Source: Nocardioides marinisabuli
GTDB taxonomy: Bacteria > Actinomycetota > Actinomycetes > Propionibacteriales > Nocardioidaceae
Assembly (NCBI RefSeq): GCF_013466785.1
Contig: NZ_CP059163.1
Span: 2,108,001-2,172,000 of the forward strand
Length of the DNA stretch: 64,000 nucleotides
Direction of reading: 5' to 3'
Numbering within the stretch: position 1 is the first letter of the stretch; each line of letters starts with the position of its first letter. Shown one piece after another: positions 20,018 to 28,393 of this stretch. The notes under the pieces were generated by a model. That model made no database searches and was not told the DNA's origin. It saw only the letters and a program-made list of their open reading frames with translations. Both the position numbers and the translations under genes were made by a program.

Positions 20018-20377
20018 TCAGTACACCAGCGCCTGCACGTGCTCGCCGAGCACTTCCTCGGCAAAGAGCGCCGCGCCGGCCATCCGCAGCCCCGGCGCGA
20101 GGTCGTCCTCGGTGATCCCGCGGCGTGCCGCGCACTGGGTGCACACCGTCACGCGGCCGGTCGCGAGCACCACCTCGAGCAGCTGGGCGACCGGGGTGGC
20201 GTGCTCGAGCCCGAGGTCGGGCCCGCCGCCCGCGACGGCGTACGACGCGGCGTCGCCGGTGAGCCACAGCGAGACGTCCGCCCCGGCCGCGGCCGCCGCG
20301 GCGGCGACGGTGAAGGCCTGGTTGGAGCGCTCGGGGTCGTCGGCGGCGCAGGTGACCTTGATGACGAGGGGACGCAT
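20018..20377 (-). CDS. DsrE/DsrF-like small protein
   Basis: A 119-residue protein with the DsrE fold pattern: VIKVTCAADDPERSNQAF at the start, an alternating beta/alpha core, and the conserved Cys in VCTQCAARRGI. Family knowledge: DsrE-like proteins take part in persulfide transfer or are of unknown role. It is the first gene of a two-gene operon with the coiled-coil gene and is divergent from the nitrobindin gene. Confidence 0.85.
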   Translation of the reverse strand: MRPLVIKVTCAADDPERSNQAFTVAAAAAAAGADVSLWLTGDAASYAVAGGGPDLGLEHATPVAQLLEVVLATGRVTVCTQCAARRGITEDDLAPGLRMAGAALFAEEVLGEHVQALVY

Positions 20378-20428
20378 GGGCGAAGCCTAGGCGCCGCCCC
20401 GGGCCGGGTCGGCGCCTATGGTGGAGGG

Positions 20429-20923
20429 GTGCCGATCGAACTCCCTCCCAACCTGCATCCCCACTGTGGCCCCCTCGTCTGGCTGCTCGGCACCTGGTCC
20501 GGCAGCGGCAAGGGCGACTACCCGGGGATCGAGCCCTACGACTACCAGCAGGAGCTGGTCTTCCAGCAGGACGGCCGCCCGTTCCTGCACTACTTCTCGC
20601 GCTCGTGGATCATCGACGAGAACGGTGAGAAGGTGCGCGAGGCCGCCCAGGAGACCGGGTTCCTGCGCTGCCCCGAGCGCGGCAAGGTCGAGATGGTGCT
20701 GGCGCACAACACCGGCATCTCCGAGATCTGGTACGGCAACGCCGAGGACGGCAAGATCGAGCTGCGCACCGCCGGCGTGGCCTTCACCGAGACCGCCCGC
20801 GAGGTCACCGGCGGGCACCGGCTCTACGGCAACGTCGAGGGCGACCTGCTCTACGCCTACGACATGGAGGCCGAGGGCAAGGAGCTCCAGCCGCACCTGT
20901 GGGCGCGGCTGAAGCGGTCCTGA
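20429..20923 (+). CDS. nitrobindin-like heme protein (FABP/THAP4-like, peroxynitrite isomerase)
   Basis: A 164-residue beta-barrel protein with the family signatures LLGTWSGSGKGDYP near the N-terminus and HLWARLKR at the C-terminus, where the His is the proximal heme ligand. Family knowledge: actinobacterial nitrobindins bind ferric heme and scavenge or isomerise peroxynitrite. The GTG at 20429 lies seven bases after TATGGT (20417-20422), so the message is probably leaderless. The DsrE gene is divergent. Confidence 0.9.
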   Translation: MPIELPPNLHPHCGPLVWLLGTWSGSGKGDYPGIEPYDYQQELVFQQDGRPFLHYFSRSWIIDENGEKVREAAQETGFLRCPERGKVEMVLAHNTGISEIWYGNAEDGKIELRTAGVAFTETAREVTGGHRLYGNVEGDLLYAYDMEAEGKELQPHLWARLKRS

Positions 20924-20948
20924 GGCGCGGGGCGGGGTGGGCTGCGCG

Positions 20949-21374
20949 ATGACCGACGACCTGCGGCGGCGCCTGGCCGGCAGCGGCTACCGGCTCACGC
21001 CGCAGCGCGAGCTGGTGCTGCGGGCGGTCGAGTCGCTGGGCCACGCCACGCCCGACGAGGTCCTGGCCGAGGTGCGCCAGCACTCCTCGGCGGTCAACGT
21101 CTCGACGGTCTACCGCAACCTCGAGGTGCTCGAGGAGCTCGGGCTGGTGCGCCACGCGCACCTCTCCGACCGGGCGCCGACCTACCACTCCGTCACCGAC
21201 CACGAGCACTTCCACCTGGTGTGCCGCACCTGCCGCCGGGTCGTCTCCGTCGGCGCCGAGGTCGCCTCGGTGCTGACCGGGCGCCTGGCCGACGAGCACG
21301 GCTTCACCGCCGACATCGGTCACCTGACCGTCTTCGGCACCTGCGCCGAGTGCGCACGAGAGGAGAACCCATGA
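20949..21374 (+). CDS. Fur-family metalloregulator
   Basis: A 141-residue Fur-fold repressor: N-terminal winged helix with the recognition helix VNVSTVYRNLEVLEELGLV, then the dimer and metal domain with HEHFHLVCRTC and a second Cys pair GTCAEC, a structural zinc site. The ATG at 20949 is preferred; a GTG twelve bases upstream is possible. Its TGA overlaps the ATG of ygfZ, a pairing common in actinobacteria. Which metal it senses cannot be told from the sequence. Confidence 0.9.
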   Translation: MTDDLRRRLAGSGYRLTPQRELVLRAVESLGHATPDEVLAEVRQHSSAVNVSTVYRNLEVLEELGLVRHAHLSDRAPTYHSVTDHEHFHLVCRTCRRVVSVGAEVASVLTGRLADEHGFTADIGHLTVFGTCAECAREENP

Positions 21375-22333
21375 CCAGCCAGACCCACCCCCGCACCAGC
21401 CCCCTGCTCGACCTACCCGGCGCGGTCGCCGGCAACGGCGTCGACGCCCCGGTGGCCGCGCACTACGGCTCCTTCAACGCCGAGCAGCGCACCCTGGAGT
21501 CCGGGGAGGGCTTCGTCGACCTCTCCCACCGCGACGTGCTGCGCATCGAGGGCCCCGACCGGCTGACCTGGTTGCACGCGCTGACCACGCAGTACTTCCT
21601 CGACCTCGCGCCCAAGGTCTGGACCGACGCGCTGGTGCTCTCCCCGCAGGGCCACGTCGAGCACGCCTTCAGCGGGTACGACGACGGCGAGGCGTTCGTG
21701 GCGCACACCGAGCCCGGCGCGGCCGCGGCGCTGCTGGAGTTCCTCGAGCGGATGAAGTTCATGACCCGCGTCGAGCTCTCCGAGGTCACCGACGACCTCG
21801 CGGTGACCTGGCGCGCCTCCTCGACGGGCACGACCTACGAGCTGGTGCCCCGCGAGCAGCTGGCGGCGTACGCCGCCGCGGCCGGCCCGGCGTGCGGGAT
21901 GTGGGCCTTCGAGGCGCTGCGCATCGCCCGCGGCGAGCCGCGGCTGCTGATCGACACCGACACCCGCACCATCCCCAACGAGGTCGGCTGGGTCGGCCCG
22001 GCGGTGCACCTCGACAAGGGCTGCTACCGGGGCCAGGAGACGGTCGCGCGGGTGCACACCCTGGGCCGTCCGCCGCGCCGGCTGGTGCTGCTGCACCTCG
22101 ACGGCACCGAGAACCGGCTGCCCGAGCAGGGCGCCGAGCTGAGGAACGGCGAGAAGGTCGTCGGGTTCGTCGGCTCCTCGGCCCGCCACCACGAGCTGGG
22201 CCCGATCGCGCTGGCGATGGTCAAGCGCAACGTGCCGGTCGACGCGACGCTCGAGGTCGACTCGATGCCGGCCGCCCAGGAGGTCGTGGTCGACCCCGAG
22301 GTGGGGCTGCACGTGCGTCCGAAGCTGCGCTGA
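21371..22333 (+). CDS. ygfZ: folate-binding protein YgfZ (iron-sulfur cluster assembly factor)
   Basis: A 320-residue aminomethyltransferase-like protein with the diagnostic motif KGCYRGQETVARV. Family knowledge: YgfZ/IBA57 binds tetrahydrofolate and helps build or repair certain Fe-S enzymes. AGGAG lies within the end of the Fur gene and the start overlaps its stop by four bases, so the two are coupled; an iron-sensing Fur would make sense as partner. Confidence 0.93.
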   Translation: MTSQTHPRTSPLLDLPGAVAGNGVDAPVAAHYGSFNAEQRTLESGEGFVDLSHRDVLRIEGPDRLTWLHALTTQYFLDLAPKVWTDALVLSPQGHVEHAFSGYDDGEAFVAHTEPGAAAALLEFLERMKFMTRVELSEVTDDLAVTWRASSTGTTYELVPREQLAAYAAAAGPACGMWAFEALRIARGEPRLLIDTDTRTIPNEVGWVGPAVHLDKGCYRGQETVARVHTLGRPPRRLVLLHLDGTENRLPEQGAELRNGEKVVGFVGSSARHHELGPIALAMVKRNVPVDATLEVDSMPAAQEVVVDPEVGLHVRPKLR

Positions 22334-22337
22334 GGCC

Positions 22338-22433
22338 TCAGGTCGAGCGGCGCCTGGAGTGCCGCTCGATGTGGGGGCAGCGGTCGCCGTACTTGCGGCG
22401 GCAGCGCACGGTGCGTCGCAGCTTCTTGAACAC
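22338..22433 (-). CDS. candidate 31-residue basic protein
   Basis: A very short frame reading VFKKLRRTVRCRRKYGDR, then CPHIERHSRRRST. GAGAGG stands six bases before the GTG. The peptide is strongly basic with two Cys and two His, as in a small nucleic-acid-binding or zinc-knuckle peptide. It is convergent with ygfZ, ending five bases after it. Too short to prove by composition alone. Confidence 0.4.
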   Translation of the reverse strand: MFKKLRRTVRCRRKYGDRCPHIERHSRRRST

Positions 22434-22572
22434 GTGGCGCCTCTCTCGGTCGTCCGAGACGGTGGGAGGGCGACGGTGACGGCGCCCGCAGCGTTATTGA
22501 AGCGCCGGTCGGCGTCGCGTGGGTGGCCGACAGGTGACGGGTCTGGACCACCCGGGCCGTCATAGGTCACCC

Positions 22573-22588
22573 ACTGGTCTAGACCGCT
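22573..22588. promoter_or_regulatory. DasR-like palindrome (dre candidate)
   Basis: ACTGGTCTAGACCGCT contains a perfect GGTCTAGACC palindrome and matches 14 of 16 bases of the Streptomyces DasR consensus. It is followed at once by a second inverted repeat, CGCTGT-N7-ACAGCG (22585-22603), upstream of the 22739 gene. The rest of 22434-22738 holds no convincing gene. Confidence 0.45.
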
Positions 22589-22738
22589 GTGTTACAAACA
22601 GCGTCCGAACGTAAAGCGAATGGGTCGTGGCAAGACCCTGACTTAGGCTTGAACCTGCCGCTGCACGACCTGTCTGCCCGCGAGTCGTGCTGTCTCGCCT
22701 GCTTGAAAGCTGATGTTGTGCATCCTTCCGCCGACGAC

Positions 22739-23476
22739 ATGTCGTCGACCGCCTCGAGCGGCGCGGGCGAGCCCACGCCCGGACAGCAGGCCGCCGACCC
22801 GTGGACCGCGCCCCCGGCGTTCCGGCGCTACCTGGGCGACCCGGGCGCGCAGGTGCACCTGCACGAGGCCGGCACGAGCGAAGGCGCACCCGTGGTGCTG
22901 CTGCACCGCGACGGCGGCACGGGCGAGGCCTGGGCCGACCTGATGGGCCTCGGCTCGTGGAGCGCGCGCCTGCTGGCCCCCGACCTGCCCGGCTGCGGCC
23001 TCTCCGACCCCGTCGAGGGCGGCGTCGAGGAGCGGGCGAGCCACCTGCTCGACGCGCTGCGGCGCTCCGAGCCCCGGGGCCTGCTGCTGGTCGCCGAGGG
23101 CGACGCCGCGTGCCTGGCCGTGGAGATGGCGCTGACCGAGCCCGGGGCCGTGGCCGGCCTGGTGCTGCTGAGCCCCGTCGAGCGGACGGCCTGCGACGTG
23201 CTGGAGCGGCTGCGGCAGGTCACCGTGCCGGTGTGGGCCGCCGTGGGCGAGCGGCCCGACCACTCGGTCGAGCTGCCGGGCGCGCGCTGGCTGGTGCTGC
23301 CCGGGGTCGGCGACGAGCCGGTGACCGAGCACGCCGACCTGGTGCTCGACCTGGTGCACGGCGCGCTCGCCGAGCTCGTCCACCCGGTGCCCGAGCAGGC
23401 GGAGCCTCAGGCGGGTCGGCGGTACATCACGTGGGTGTCCTCCGAGGCGTGGGTGAACCCCAGCTTGTCGCGGTAG
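22739..23476 (+). CDS. alpha/beta-hydrolase-fold protein lacking the catalytic triad
   Basis: A 245-residue protein. The order of motifs is that of an alpha/beta hydrolase (LLHRDGGTGEAW as oxyanion loop, LLAPDLPGCGLSDP), but the nucleophile elbow G-x-S-x-G is replaced by AEGDA and the terminal GH is GVGDEPV, so it should be catalytically dead. I start at ATG 22739; earlier starts lack support. Its last 70 bases overlap the end of mshD on the other strand. A DasR-like palindrome lies upstream. Function unknown. Confidence 0.65.
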   Translation: MSSTASSGAGEPTPGQQAADPWTAPPAFRRYLGDPGAQVHLHEAGTSEGAPVVLLHRDGGTGEAWADLMGLGSWSARLLAPDLPGCGLSDPVEGGVEERASHLLDALRRSEPRGLLLVAEGDAACLAVEMALTEPGAVAGLVLLSPVERTACDVLERLRQVTVPVWAAVGERPDHSVELPGARWLVLPGVGDEPVTEHADLVLDLVHGALAELVHPVPEQAEPQAGRRYITWVSSEAWVNPSLSR

Positions 23477-24258
23477 ACGCGGATCGCGGCCGCGTTGTCG
23501 GACTCCACGTAGAGCAGCACCTCGTTGACCTGCAGGTCGGCGAGGTGGTGCAGGCCGGCGAGGGTGACCAGCCGTCCGAGGCCGGCGCCCTGGGCCTCGG
23601 GGTCGACCCCGACGACGTACACCTCGCCGAGCTCGCGCGAGTGCTGCTTGGTCCAGTGGAAGGCCAGCAGTCGGCCCTCGGCGCCCTCGGAGGTGTCGAC
23701 GGCCAGGATCAGCCCGGCGGGGTCGAACCAGTGCTCGGCCATCCGCTCGGCGAGGTTGTCGGCGTCCATCGCCCCCTGCTCGGGGTGGGCGGCGAAGGCC
23801 GCGGCGTTGAGCCTCAGGACGGCCTCGGCGTCGTCGTCGGTGTAGGTGCGCAACCGGACGCCCGGCGGCGGGTCGAGGCGAGGCAGCGGGATCGACGTAC
23901 GACGGCGCATCACCCACAGCTCGCGCACCCGCTCGAAGCCGGTGCGCCCGGCCAGGTGTCGGGCGGCGGGGTGGTCGGCGTGCGACCAGGCCTCGAGCCG
24001 GGTGCCGGGCCCGACGTCGCCGAGCAGCTGGTCGAGGAGCTTGGAGCCGAGCCCGCGGCCGCGGGCCTCGGGGGCCACGACGAGGGAGACCTGGTCGTCG
24101 ACCAGGACCGCGACCGCCTCGCCCTCGACCCAGGAGCGGAACCGCTCGGGGTGGCGCAGCGCCATCAGGGTCGCCTCGTCGAGCGGGGCGGTGCCGTCGG
24201 CGGCCTCGGAGAGGGCCGCGACCCGTTCGATCTGCCGTGCGTGGTGCAGGGAGTCCAT
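23407..24258 (-). CDS. mshD: mycothiol synthase (double GNAT acetyltransferase)
   Basis: A 283-residue protein of two GNAT domains. The first has PEARGRGLGSKLL; the second, catalytic one has FHWTKQHS..GEVYVVGVDP followed by AQGAGLGRLVTLAGL, the MshD signature. Family knowledge: it acetylates Cys-GlcN-Ins with acetyl-CoA, the last step of mycothiol synthesis. It follows glnR by 10 bases, the same order as Rv0818-Rv0819. Confidence 0.95.
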   Translation of the reverse strand: MDSLHHARQIERVAALSEAADGTAPLDEATLMALRHPERFRSWVEGEAVAVLVDDQVSLVVAPEARGRGLGSKLLDQLLGDVGPGTRLEAWSHADHPAARHLAGRTGFERVRELWVMRRRTSIPLPRLDPPPGVRLRTYTDDDAEAVLRLNAAAFAAHPEQGAMDADNLAERMAEHWFDPAGLILAVDTSEGAEGRLLAFHWTKQHSRELGEVYVVGVDPEAQGAGLGRLVTLAGLHHLADLQVNEVLLYVESDNAAAIRVYRDKLGFTHASEDTHVMYRRPA

Positions 24259-24268
24259 TCCCCTGACC

Positions 24269-25018
24269 TTAGCCCGAGGCGGGTTCGCTGACCCCGGCCT
24301 CGGTGATGGTGCGGGCGTCGGCCTCGGCGCGCGCGTCCTTGGCGGGCACCACGAAGCGGTAGCCGACGTTGCGCACGGTGCCGATCAGCGTCTCGTGCTC
24401 GACGCCGAGCTTGGCGCGCAGGCGCCGGACGTGGACGTCGACGGTGCGGGTGCCGCCGAAGTAGTCGTAGCCCCACACCTCCTGGAGTAGCTGCTGGCGG
24501 TTGAAGACGCGGCCGGGGTGCTGGGCCAGGTGCTTGAGGAGCTCGAACTCCTTGAAGGTCAGGTCGAGCGGGCGCTTGCCGATGCGCGCGGTGTACGTCG
24601 CCTCGTCGACGGTGACCTCGCCGGAGCGGATCAGGTGCGACTCGGGGTCGTCGGCCTCGATGCGCGCGGCGAAGCGGCCGATGGCGATCTTGATGCGGGC
24701 CTCGAGCTCGGCGGGGCCGCAGGTGTGCAGCACGACGTCGTCCATGCCCCAGTCATGGCTGACCACGGCGAGGCCGCCCTCGGTGGCGACCAGCAGCACG
24801 GGCTGCTCGCTGCCGGTGGTGCGGATGAGGCGGCACAGGTCGCGGGCGTGGGCGAGGTCCTGGCGGCCGTCGACCAGGAGCAGGTCGACGTCGGGCGCCT
24901 CGAGCAGTGCGCTGCCCTCGGGTGGCAGCACCCGGACCTGGTGACCGAGCAGGGCCAGCCCGGGCAGCACCTCGGCAGAGGGCTGCAGGGCGCTGGTCAG
25001 GAGGAGAATCGTGCTCAC
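24269..25018 (-). CDS. glnR: GlnR-type orphan response regulator
   Basis: A 249-residue OmpR-like protein: an atypical receiver domain followed by a winged helix ([60 protein letters not shown]). D50 is kept (LLLVD), as in GlnR where it stabilises the dimer without phosphorylation, and no histidine kinase is next to it. Family knowledge: GlnR controls nitrogen assimilation genes in actinobacteria. It leads a two-gene operon with mshD. Confidence 0.88.
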   Translation of the reverse strand: MSTILLLTSALQPSAEVLPGLALLGHQVRVLPPEGSALLEAPDVDLLLVDGRQDLAHARDLCRLIRTTGSEQPVLLVATEGGLAVVSHDWGMDDVVLHTCGPAELEARIKIAIGRFAARIEADDPESHLIRSGEVTVDEATYTARIGKRPLDLTFKEFELLKHLAQHPGRVFNRQQLLQEVWGYDYFGGTRTVDVHVRRLRAKLGVEHETLIGTVRNVGYRFVVPAKDARAEADARTITEAGVSEPASG

Positions 25019-25125
25019 GGTGGGTCCCTCCGGTGTGCGGGGGACCAGAACGCATCGTTGGGCTCCGGTCGGTGATCCGGGTTGAATACTACCGAAGCCC
25101 CGACCCGGCAGCAGGAGGAAGTCAC

Positions 25126-25401
25126 GTGGTTGAGACGCAGGTGGTGCACGTGCACTACTGGGCCGGCGCCAAGCACGCCGCCGGCACCGGTGCCGACGAG
25201 CTCGAGGTCGACGGCGCCGTCAGCCTCGCCGAGGTCGTACGTCGCGCGGTCGCGCTGCACCCCGGCACCGACCTCGAGCGGGTGCTCGCGGTCTGCTCCG
25301 CGCTGGTCGGCGAGCAGCCGGTCGGCAGCCAGGACCCCGGGTCGGTGCAGGTCGAGCCGGGCGCCACGGTGGAGTTCCTGCCGCCCTTCGCCGGCGGCTG
25401 A
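25126..25401 (+). CDS. MoaD/ThiS-type sulfur-carrier protein
   Basis: A 91-residue ubiquitin-like beta-grasp protein ending in the diagnostic PPFAGG, whose C-terminal Gly-Gly is adenylated and thiocarboxylated. The GTG at 25126 has AGGAGGAA at 25113-25120. Family knowledge: MoaD carries sulfur into molybdopterin, ThiS into thiazole; the sequence alone does not decide. It is divergent from glnR and convergent with the DUF222 gene. Confidence 0.85.
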   Translation: MVETQVVHVHYWAGAKHAAGTGADELEVDGAVSLAEVVRRAVALHPGTDLERVLAVCSALVGEQPVGSQDPGSVQVEPGATVEFLPPFAGG

Positions 25402-25408
25402 GCAGGGC

Positions 25409-26857
25409 TCAGCCGCGGGCGCTGCGGCGTGCCTTGAGCTCCCAGCCTCGGAGTGGGTGCTGGGTGAGGTGCCATCGGGGGTCGTGGGCTCGGTGGTGGT
25501 GCCAGGAGCAGAGGGGGATGCCGTTGTCGAGGTCGGTGTCGCCGTGGTGGGACCAGGGGAGGAGATGGTGGATCTCGGTCCAGGCGAAGGGTCTCTCGCA
25601 GGTGCCGATGGCGCAGGTGTCGTGGACGAGTGCCAGGGCTTTTCGTTGATGGTGGGTGTGCAGCCGTTTGGTCCTGCCGAGGTCGAGGGGCACGGACTGG
25701 GAGTTGAGGACGGCAGGGACGAGTCCGGCCTCGCAGGCCAGCCGTCGGAGGTCACCGGCGGCGACCCGGGTGCCGGCGTCGAGCTTGGCGGTGCCGGTCT
25801 CGTCGGGTCCCCGCCAGTCGGGCCAGGTGGTGGGGTCGAGATCACCGGTGGCGGCGAGGTCGCGGGTGAGGTCTTCAGCCGTCATGGTGACCAGGAGTGT
25901 GAGGGCGTTGGCGCCGTTCCAGCCGTCGGTGGGCAGGTGCTCGATGAGCTCGCACAGGGCGTTGCCGTGTACTTCCCAGCCGGACAGGCCGTGGTCGGGG
26001 CCGGTGGGGGCGGACTCGTCGTACCCAGAGACAGGCTCGCCGTCGGGCCCGGTGGTGGCTTTGTTGAGGCGCCGGGGTGCCGACAGGGTCTCGATGGCGG
26101 TGCGGAGCAGGGAGCCGTGGAGCTCGGGAATGGAGAACTTGCCGGAGTAGGTGCCGTCGCCGTTGTCGTGCAGCGCCAGGTAGGTCTCGTGCTTCGCGCG
26201 TCGGGACTCGCGCCCGAGCATGATCGCCTCGTGCTGGTCGGCGAGGTCGCGGTCGACAACGTCGAGCATCCGCCGAGCGGCCTGCCGGAGCCGTTTGGGG
26301 TTCATCGGGCGCCCGGTGCGGTTGCCGATGCCGGTGGCCTTGTTGACCAGCACCTCCTCGGCGGCGGCGAGCTGCTCGGGGGTGGTCTCCAGTGGTGCCT
26401 GCTCGGCGGCGGCGACGATGACGCGGACCTGGCGGGTGGTGATCGCCCCGGTCGCGTACGCCGCACGGGCGTGGTGGTACTTCGAGCGGAGCAGCTCCGC
26501 GACCCGCGCACCACCGGCGAGGACCTCACGCGACTGGCCGGTCAGCGCGGCCGCCCACGCATCGGTACCGGTGGCGGCCTCGGCATCGGCGACCTGGCGT
26601 CGTTCGGCCTCCCCGAGCACCTCGCCCAGCAGCGCGGACGCTTCTGCCTCCAGGCCCGAGAGGGCTTGGACCAGCACGGCGAGGTCCTCGACCGGCTGCT
26701 TCCTCAGGTCGCCGTCGCGGGCCGCGGTCATCGCCGCACGAGCGGCCGCGACCGCCGCCGCGACAGGGCCTTGCTCAGGCGCCGGAGCGAGACTCGCAGG
26801 CACCTCGGCACCCGGGCCGGGGGCCCGGTCGCTGGTGGGGTGCTGGAGCAGCCTCAT
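25409..26857 (-). CDS. DUF222 / HNH endonuclease domain protein (13E12-like)
   Basis: A 482-residue protein with an N-terminal DUF222 helical domain and a C-terminal HNH nuclease domain, CERPFAWTEIHHLLPWSHHG..DNGIPLCSWHHHR, in which the Cys pair and His residues for metal and catalysis are intact. Family knowledge: such proteins are multicopy in actinobacteria and probably mobile or self-propagating; their role is poorly known. Start is the ATG at 26857 or an in-frame GTG at 26863. It lies alone between convergent moaD and the membrane protein gene. Confidence 0.9.
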   Translation of the reverse strand: MRLLQHPTSDRAPGPGAEVPASLAPAPEQGPVAAAVAAARAAMTAARDGDLRKQPVEDLAVLVQALSGLEAEASALLGEVLGEAERRQVADAEAATGTDAWAAALTGQSREVLAGGARVAELLRSKYHHARAAYATGAITTRQVRVIVAAAEQAPLETTPEQLAAAEEVLVNKATGIGNRTGRPMNPKRLRQAARRMLDVVDRDLADQHEAIMLGRESRRAKHETYLALHDNGDGTYSGKFSIPELHGSLLRTAIETLSAPRRLNKATTGPDGEPVSGYDESAPTGPDHGLSGWEVHGNALCELIEHLPTDGWNGANALTLLVTMTAEDLTRDLAATGDLDPTTWPDWRGPDETGTAKLDAGTRVAAGDLRRLACEAGLVPAVLNSQSVPLDLGRTKRLHTHHQRKALALVHDTCAIGTCERPFAWTEIHHLLPWSHHGDTDLDNGIPLCSWHHHRAHDPRWHLTQHPLRGWELKARRSARG

Positions 26858-26932
26858 GCCCACTATTCTCCCACGCCGAAGCCCATTTGTCGAATACTTG
26901 TTCGATCATGTGGAAGGGCGGGTGAGAGGAGA

Positions 26933-27652
26933 TCAGCCGTCGAGAAGGTCGGTGGCTGCGGTGCTGGTGCCGGTGTGGGCGCCGGTGCCCGTCCCCGGGC
27001 CGGAGGAGGTCTTGGCGTAGGCGTCCTCGAGCAGGCGGCGGGCCACGTCGCGGCCGCCCAGGCCGAAGGCGAGGGCCAGGCCGAGCGCCAGTGCGCCCAT
27101 GGTGGCGGCGAAGGCGATGGTGACGATGGCCTCCGCGATCTGGAGCTGGTCGAGGATCATGAAGAGCGCGATGACCATCACCAGTGCCGGCACGACGGTG
27201 GCCGCGATCCGGGCGCTCGGGGTCTCGCCCATCACCTTGCTGACAGCGCTGCCGGCGGCGCCGGCGAGCAGGGCGGCGATGACGAAGATGACGATGGCCA
27301 CGATGACGTTGGGCAGGTAGGCCAGGACCTGGTTCATGAAGGTGGTGGCCGTCGGGATCTTCAGGGCGCCGATCGCGCTGGTCAGGAAGAGGATGAAGAT
27401 CAGCCAGAAGACGACCGAGGCCAGGACCTTGCTGACGCTGGTCCCGGGTGCCATCCGTTCCACGTGGCCGTGGATGGCGGTGCGGCGCAGGTGCTCGTCC
27501 ACCTTGATCCCGTCGAGGAGCTTGCGCACCACGGCGGCGACCACCCTGGCCACGATGTAGCCGATCAGCAGCAGCAGCAGGAAGCCGACGAGGTTCGGCA
27601 GGAAGTCGAAGAACCCGTCGAGGGCGGTCTGGAGGCTCTGCTCGATTTCCAT
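26933..27652 (-). CDS. conserved TM-helix protein, mechanosensitive-channel-like
   Basis: A 239-residue membrane protein with about five helices, including the segments LLLLLIGYIVARVVAAVVRKLL and a later IVTIAFAATMGALALGLALAFGLGGRDVARRLLE that match the conserved TM-helix repeat of MscS-related CmpX-like proteins. The usual cytosolic MscS beta domain is missing; the tail is a short Ser/Thr/Gly stretch. GAGGAGA precedes the ATG. Likely a small osmotic or envelope-stress membrane protein. Confidence 0.8.
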   Translation of the reverse strand: MEIEQSLQTALDGFFDFLPNLVGFLLLLLIGYIVARVVAAVVRKLLDGIKVDEHLRRTAIHGHVERMAPGTSVSKVLASVVFWLIFILFLTSAIGALKIPTATTFMNQVLAYLPNVIVAIVIFVIAALLAGAAGSAVSKVMGETPSARIAATVVPALVMVIALFMILDQLQIAEAIVTIAFAATMGALALGLALAFGLGGRDVARRLLEDAYAKTSSGPGTGTGAHTGTSTAATDLLDG

Positions 27653-27797
27653 GGCGATCTCCTCTGGTCACCCTGCCGGTCAGGGAGTGCTTCCATCCTG
27701 CGCCGGTGGCCACCGGTCCGGGGTGGGGCGTACCCAGAACCGGGCATGGCGAGGCGGCCGCCCCGACCCTCGGGGCGGCCGCCTGTGAGCGGGGTGG

Positions 27798-28229
27798 TCA
27801 GCTCTCGATCGCGGTGGTCTCGCGGTCGGACGAGCTCGAGCCGATCTCGATCTTGCGCGGCTTCGCCTTCTCGGCCACGGGCACGACCAGCCGCAGCACG
27901 CCGTCGTCGTACGTCGCCTCGATGCGATCGAGGTCGAGGTTGTCGCCGAGGACCAGCTGGCGGCTGAACATGCCGGTCGGGCGCTCGGAGGCGAGTCGCT
28001 CCCAGTCGCCGTTGCGGGCGACGCGCTCGGCGCGCACGGTCAGGACGTTGCGCTCGACGTCGAGGTCGATGCTCTCGCGGCTGACGCCGGGCAGGTCCAT
28101 CTCGATGACGAACTCCTCGCCCTGGCGCCAGGCGTCCATCGGCATGGCGGCCGGCCGGTTCGTCGTCCCCAGCAGCTGCTGGGTGATGCGGTCGAAGTCG
28201 CGGAACGGGTCGGTGGTGCGCAGCAACAT
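27798..28229 (-). CDS. hsp20: small heat-shock protein, Hsp20 family
   Basis: A 143-residue alpha-crystallin chaperone: N-terminal [15 protein letters not shown], crystallin core with [28 protein letters not shown] and [14 protein letters not shown], and the C-terminal I-x-I anchor (KIEI). Family knowledge: it holds unfolded proteins in soluble form. It is divergent from an HspR-like gene, with a HAIR-like site in its promoter. Confidence 0.95.
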   Translation of the reverse strand: MLLRTTDPFRDFDRITQQLLGTTNRPAAMPMDAWRQGEEFVIEMDLPGVSRESIDLDVERNVLTVRAERVARNGDWERLASERPTGMFSRQLVLGDNLDLDRIEATYDDGVLRLVVPVAEKAKPRKIEIGSSSSDRETTAIES

Positions 28230-28308
28230 GGGGTCCTCCTTGAGCTCATGTGGATGTGGATGTTGGGTCCAGACGGTCTGCGTAAGCCCGCCGTACCTGT
28301 ATCAGTGG

Positions 28309-28349
28309 TTACAGTTTTGTTGTAATCCATCCAGTAGGTCAGACTCAAG
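28309..28349 (-). promoter_or_regulatory. hsp20 promoter with HAIR-like operator and second inverted repeat
   Basis: ATCCAGT-N7-ACTCAAG (28329-28349) is a half-conserved version of the HspR element CTTGAGT-N7-ACTCAAG. It overlaps a minus-strand promoter, -35 TTGAGT (28349-28344) and -10 TACAAC about 18 bases on. A perfect TTACA-N7-TGTAA (28309-28325) lies at the -10 and is a second candidate operator. Confidence 0.5.
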
Positions 28350-28393
28350 TCCCAGGGCTGAGAAATTTCTGAGAGTTCGGCGGAAGGAGGGTG

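Noticed and set aside
17634-20390. Plus-strand Gly/Leu-rich frame of about 900 residues opposite the coiled-coil gene
   Set aside because: Composition is the mirror image of Ala/Glu codons; no start signal. The minus strand gives a sensible signal of heptads, membrane helices and end domain.
22589-22738. N-terminal extension of the degenerate hydrolase from 22589
   Set aside because: The extra 50 residues have no domain character and the stretch carries the DasR-like site and a likely promoter; ATG 22739 is a better start.
25082-27967. Long plus-strand frame across the DUF222 and membrane-protein genes
   Set aside because: Opposite to well-supported minus-strand genes with HNH and TM-helix motifs; no coherent protein features.
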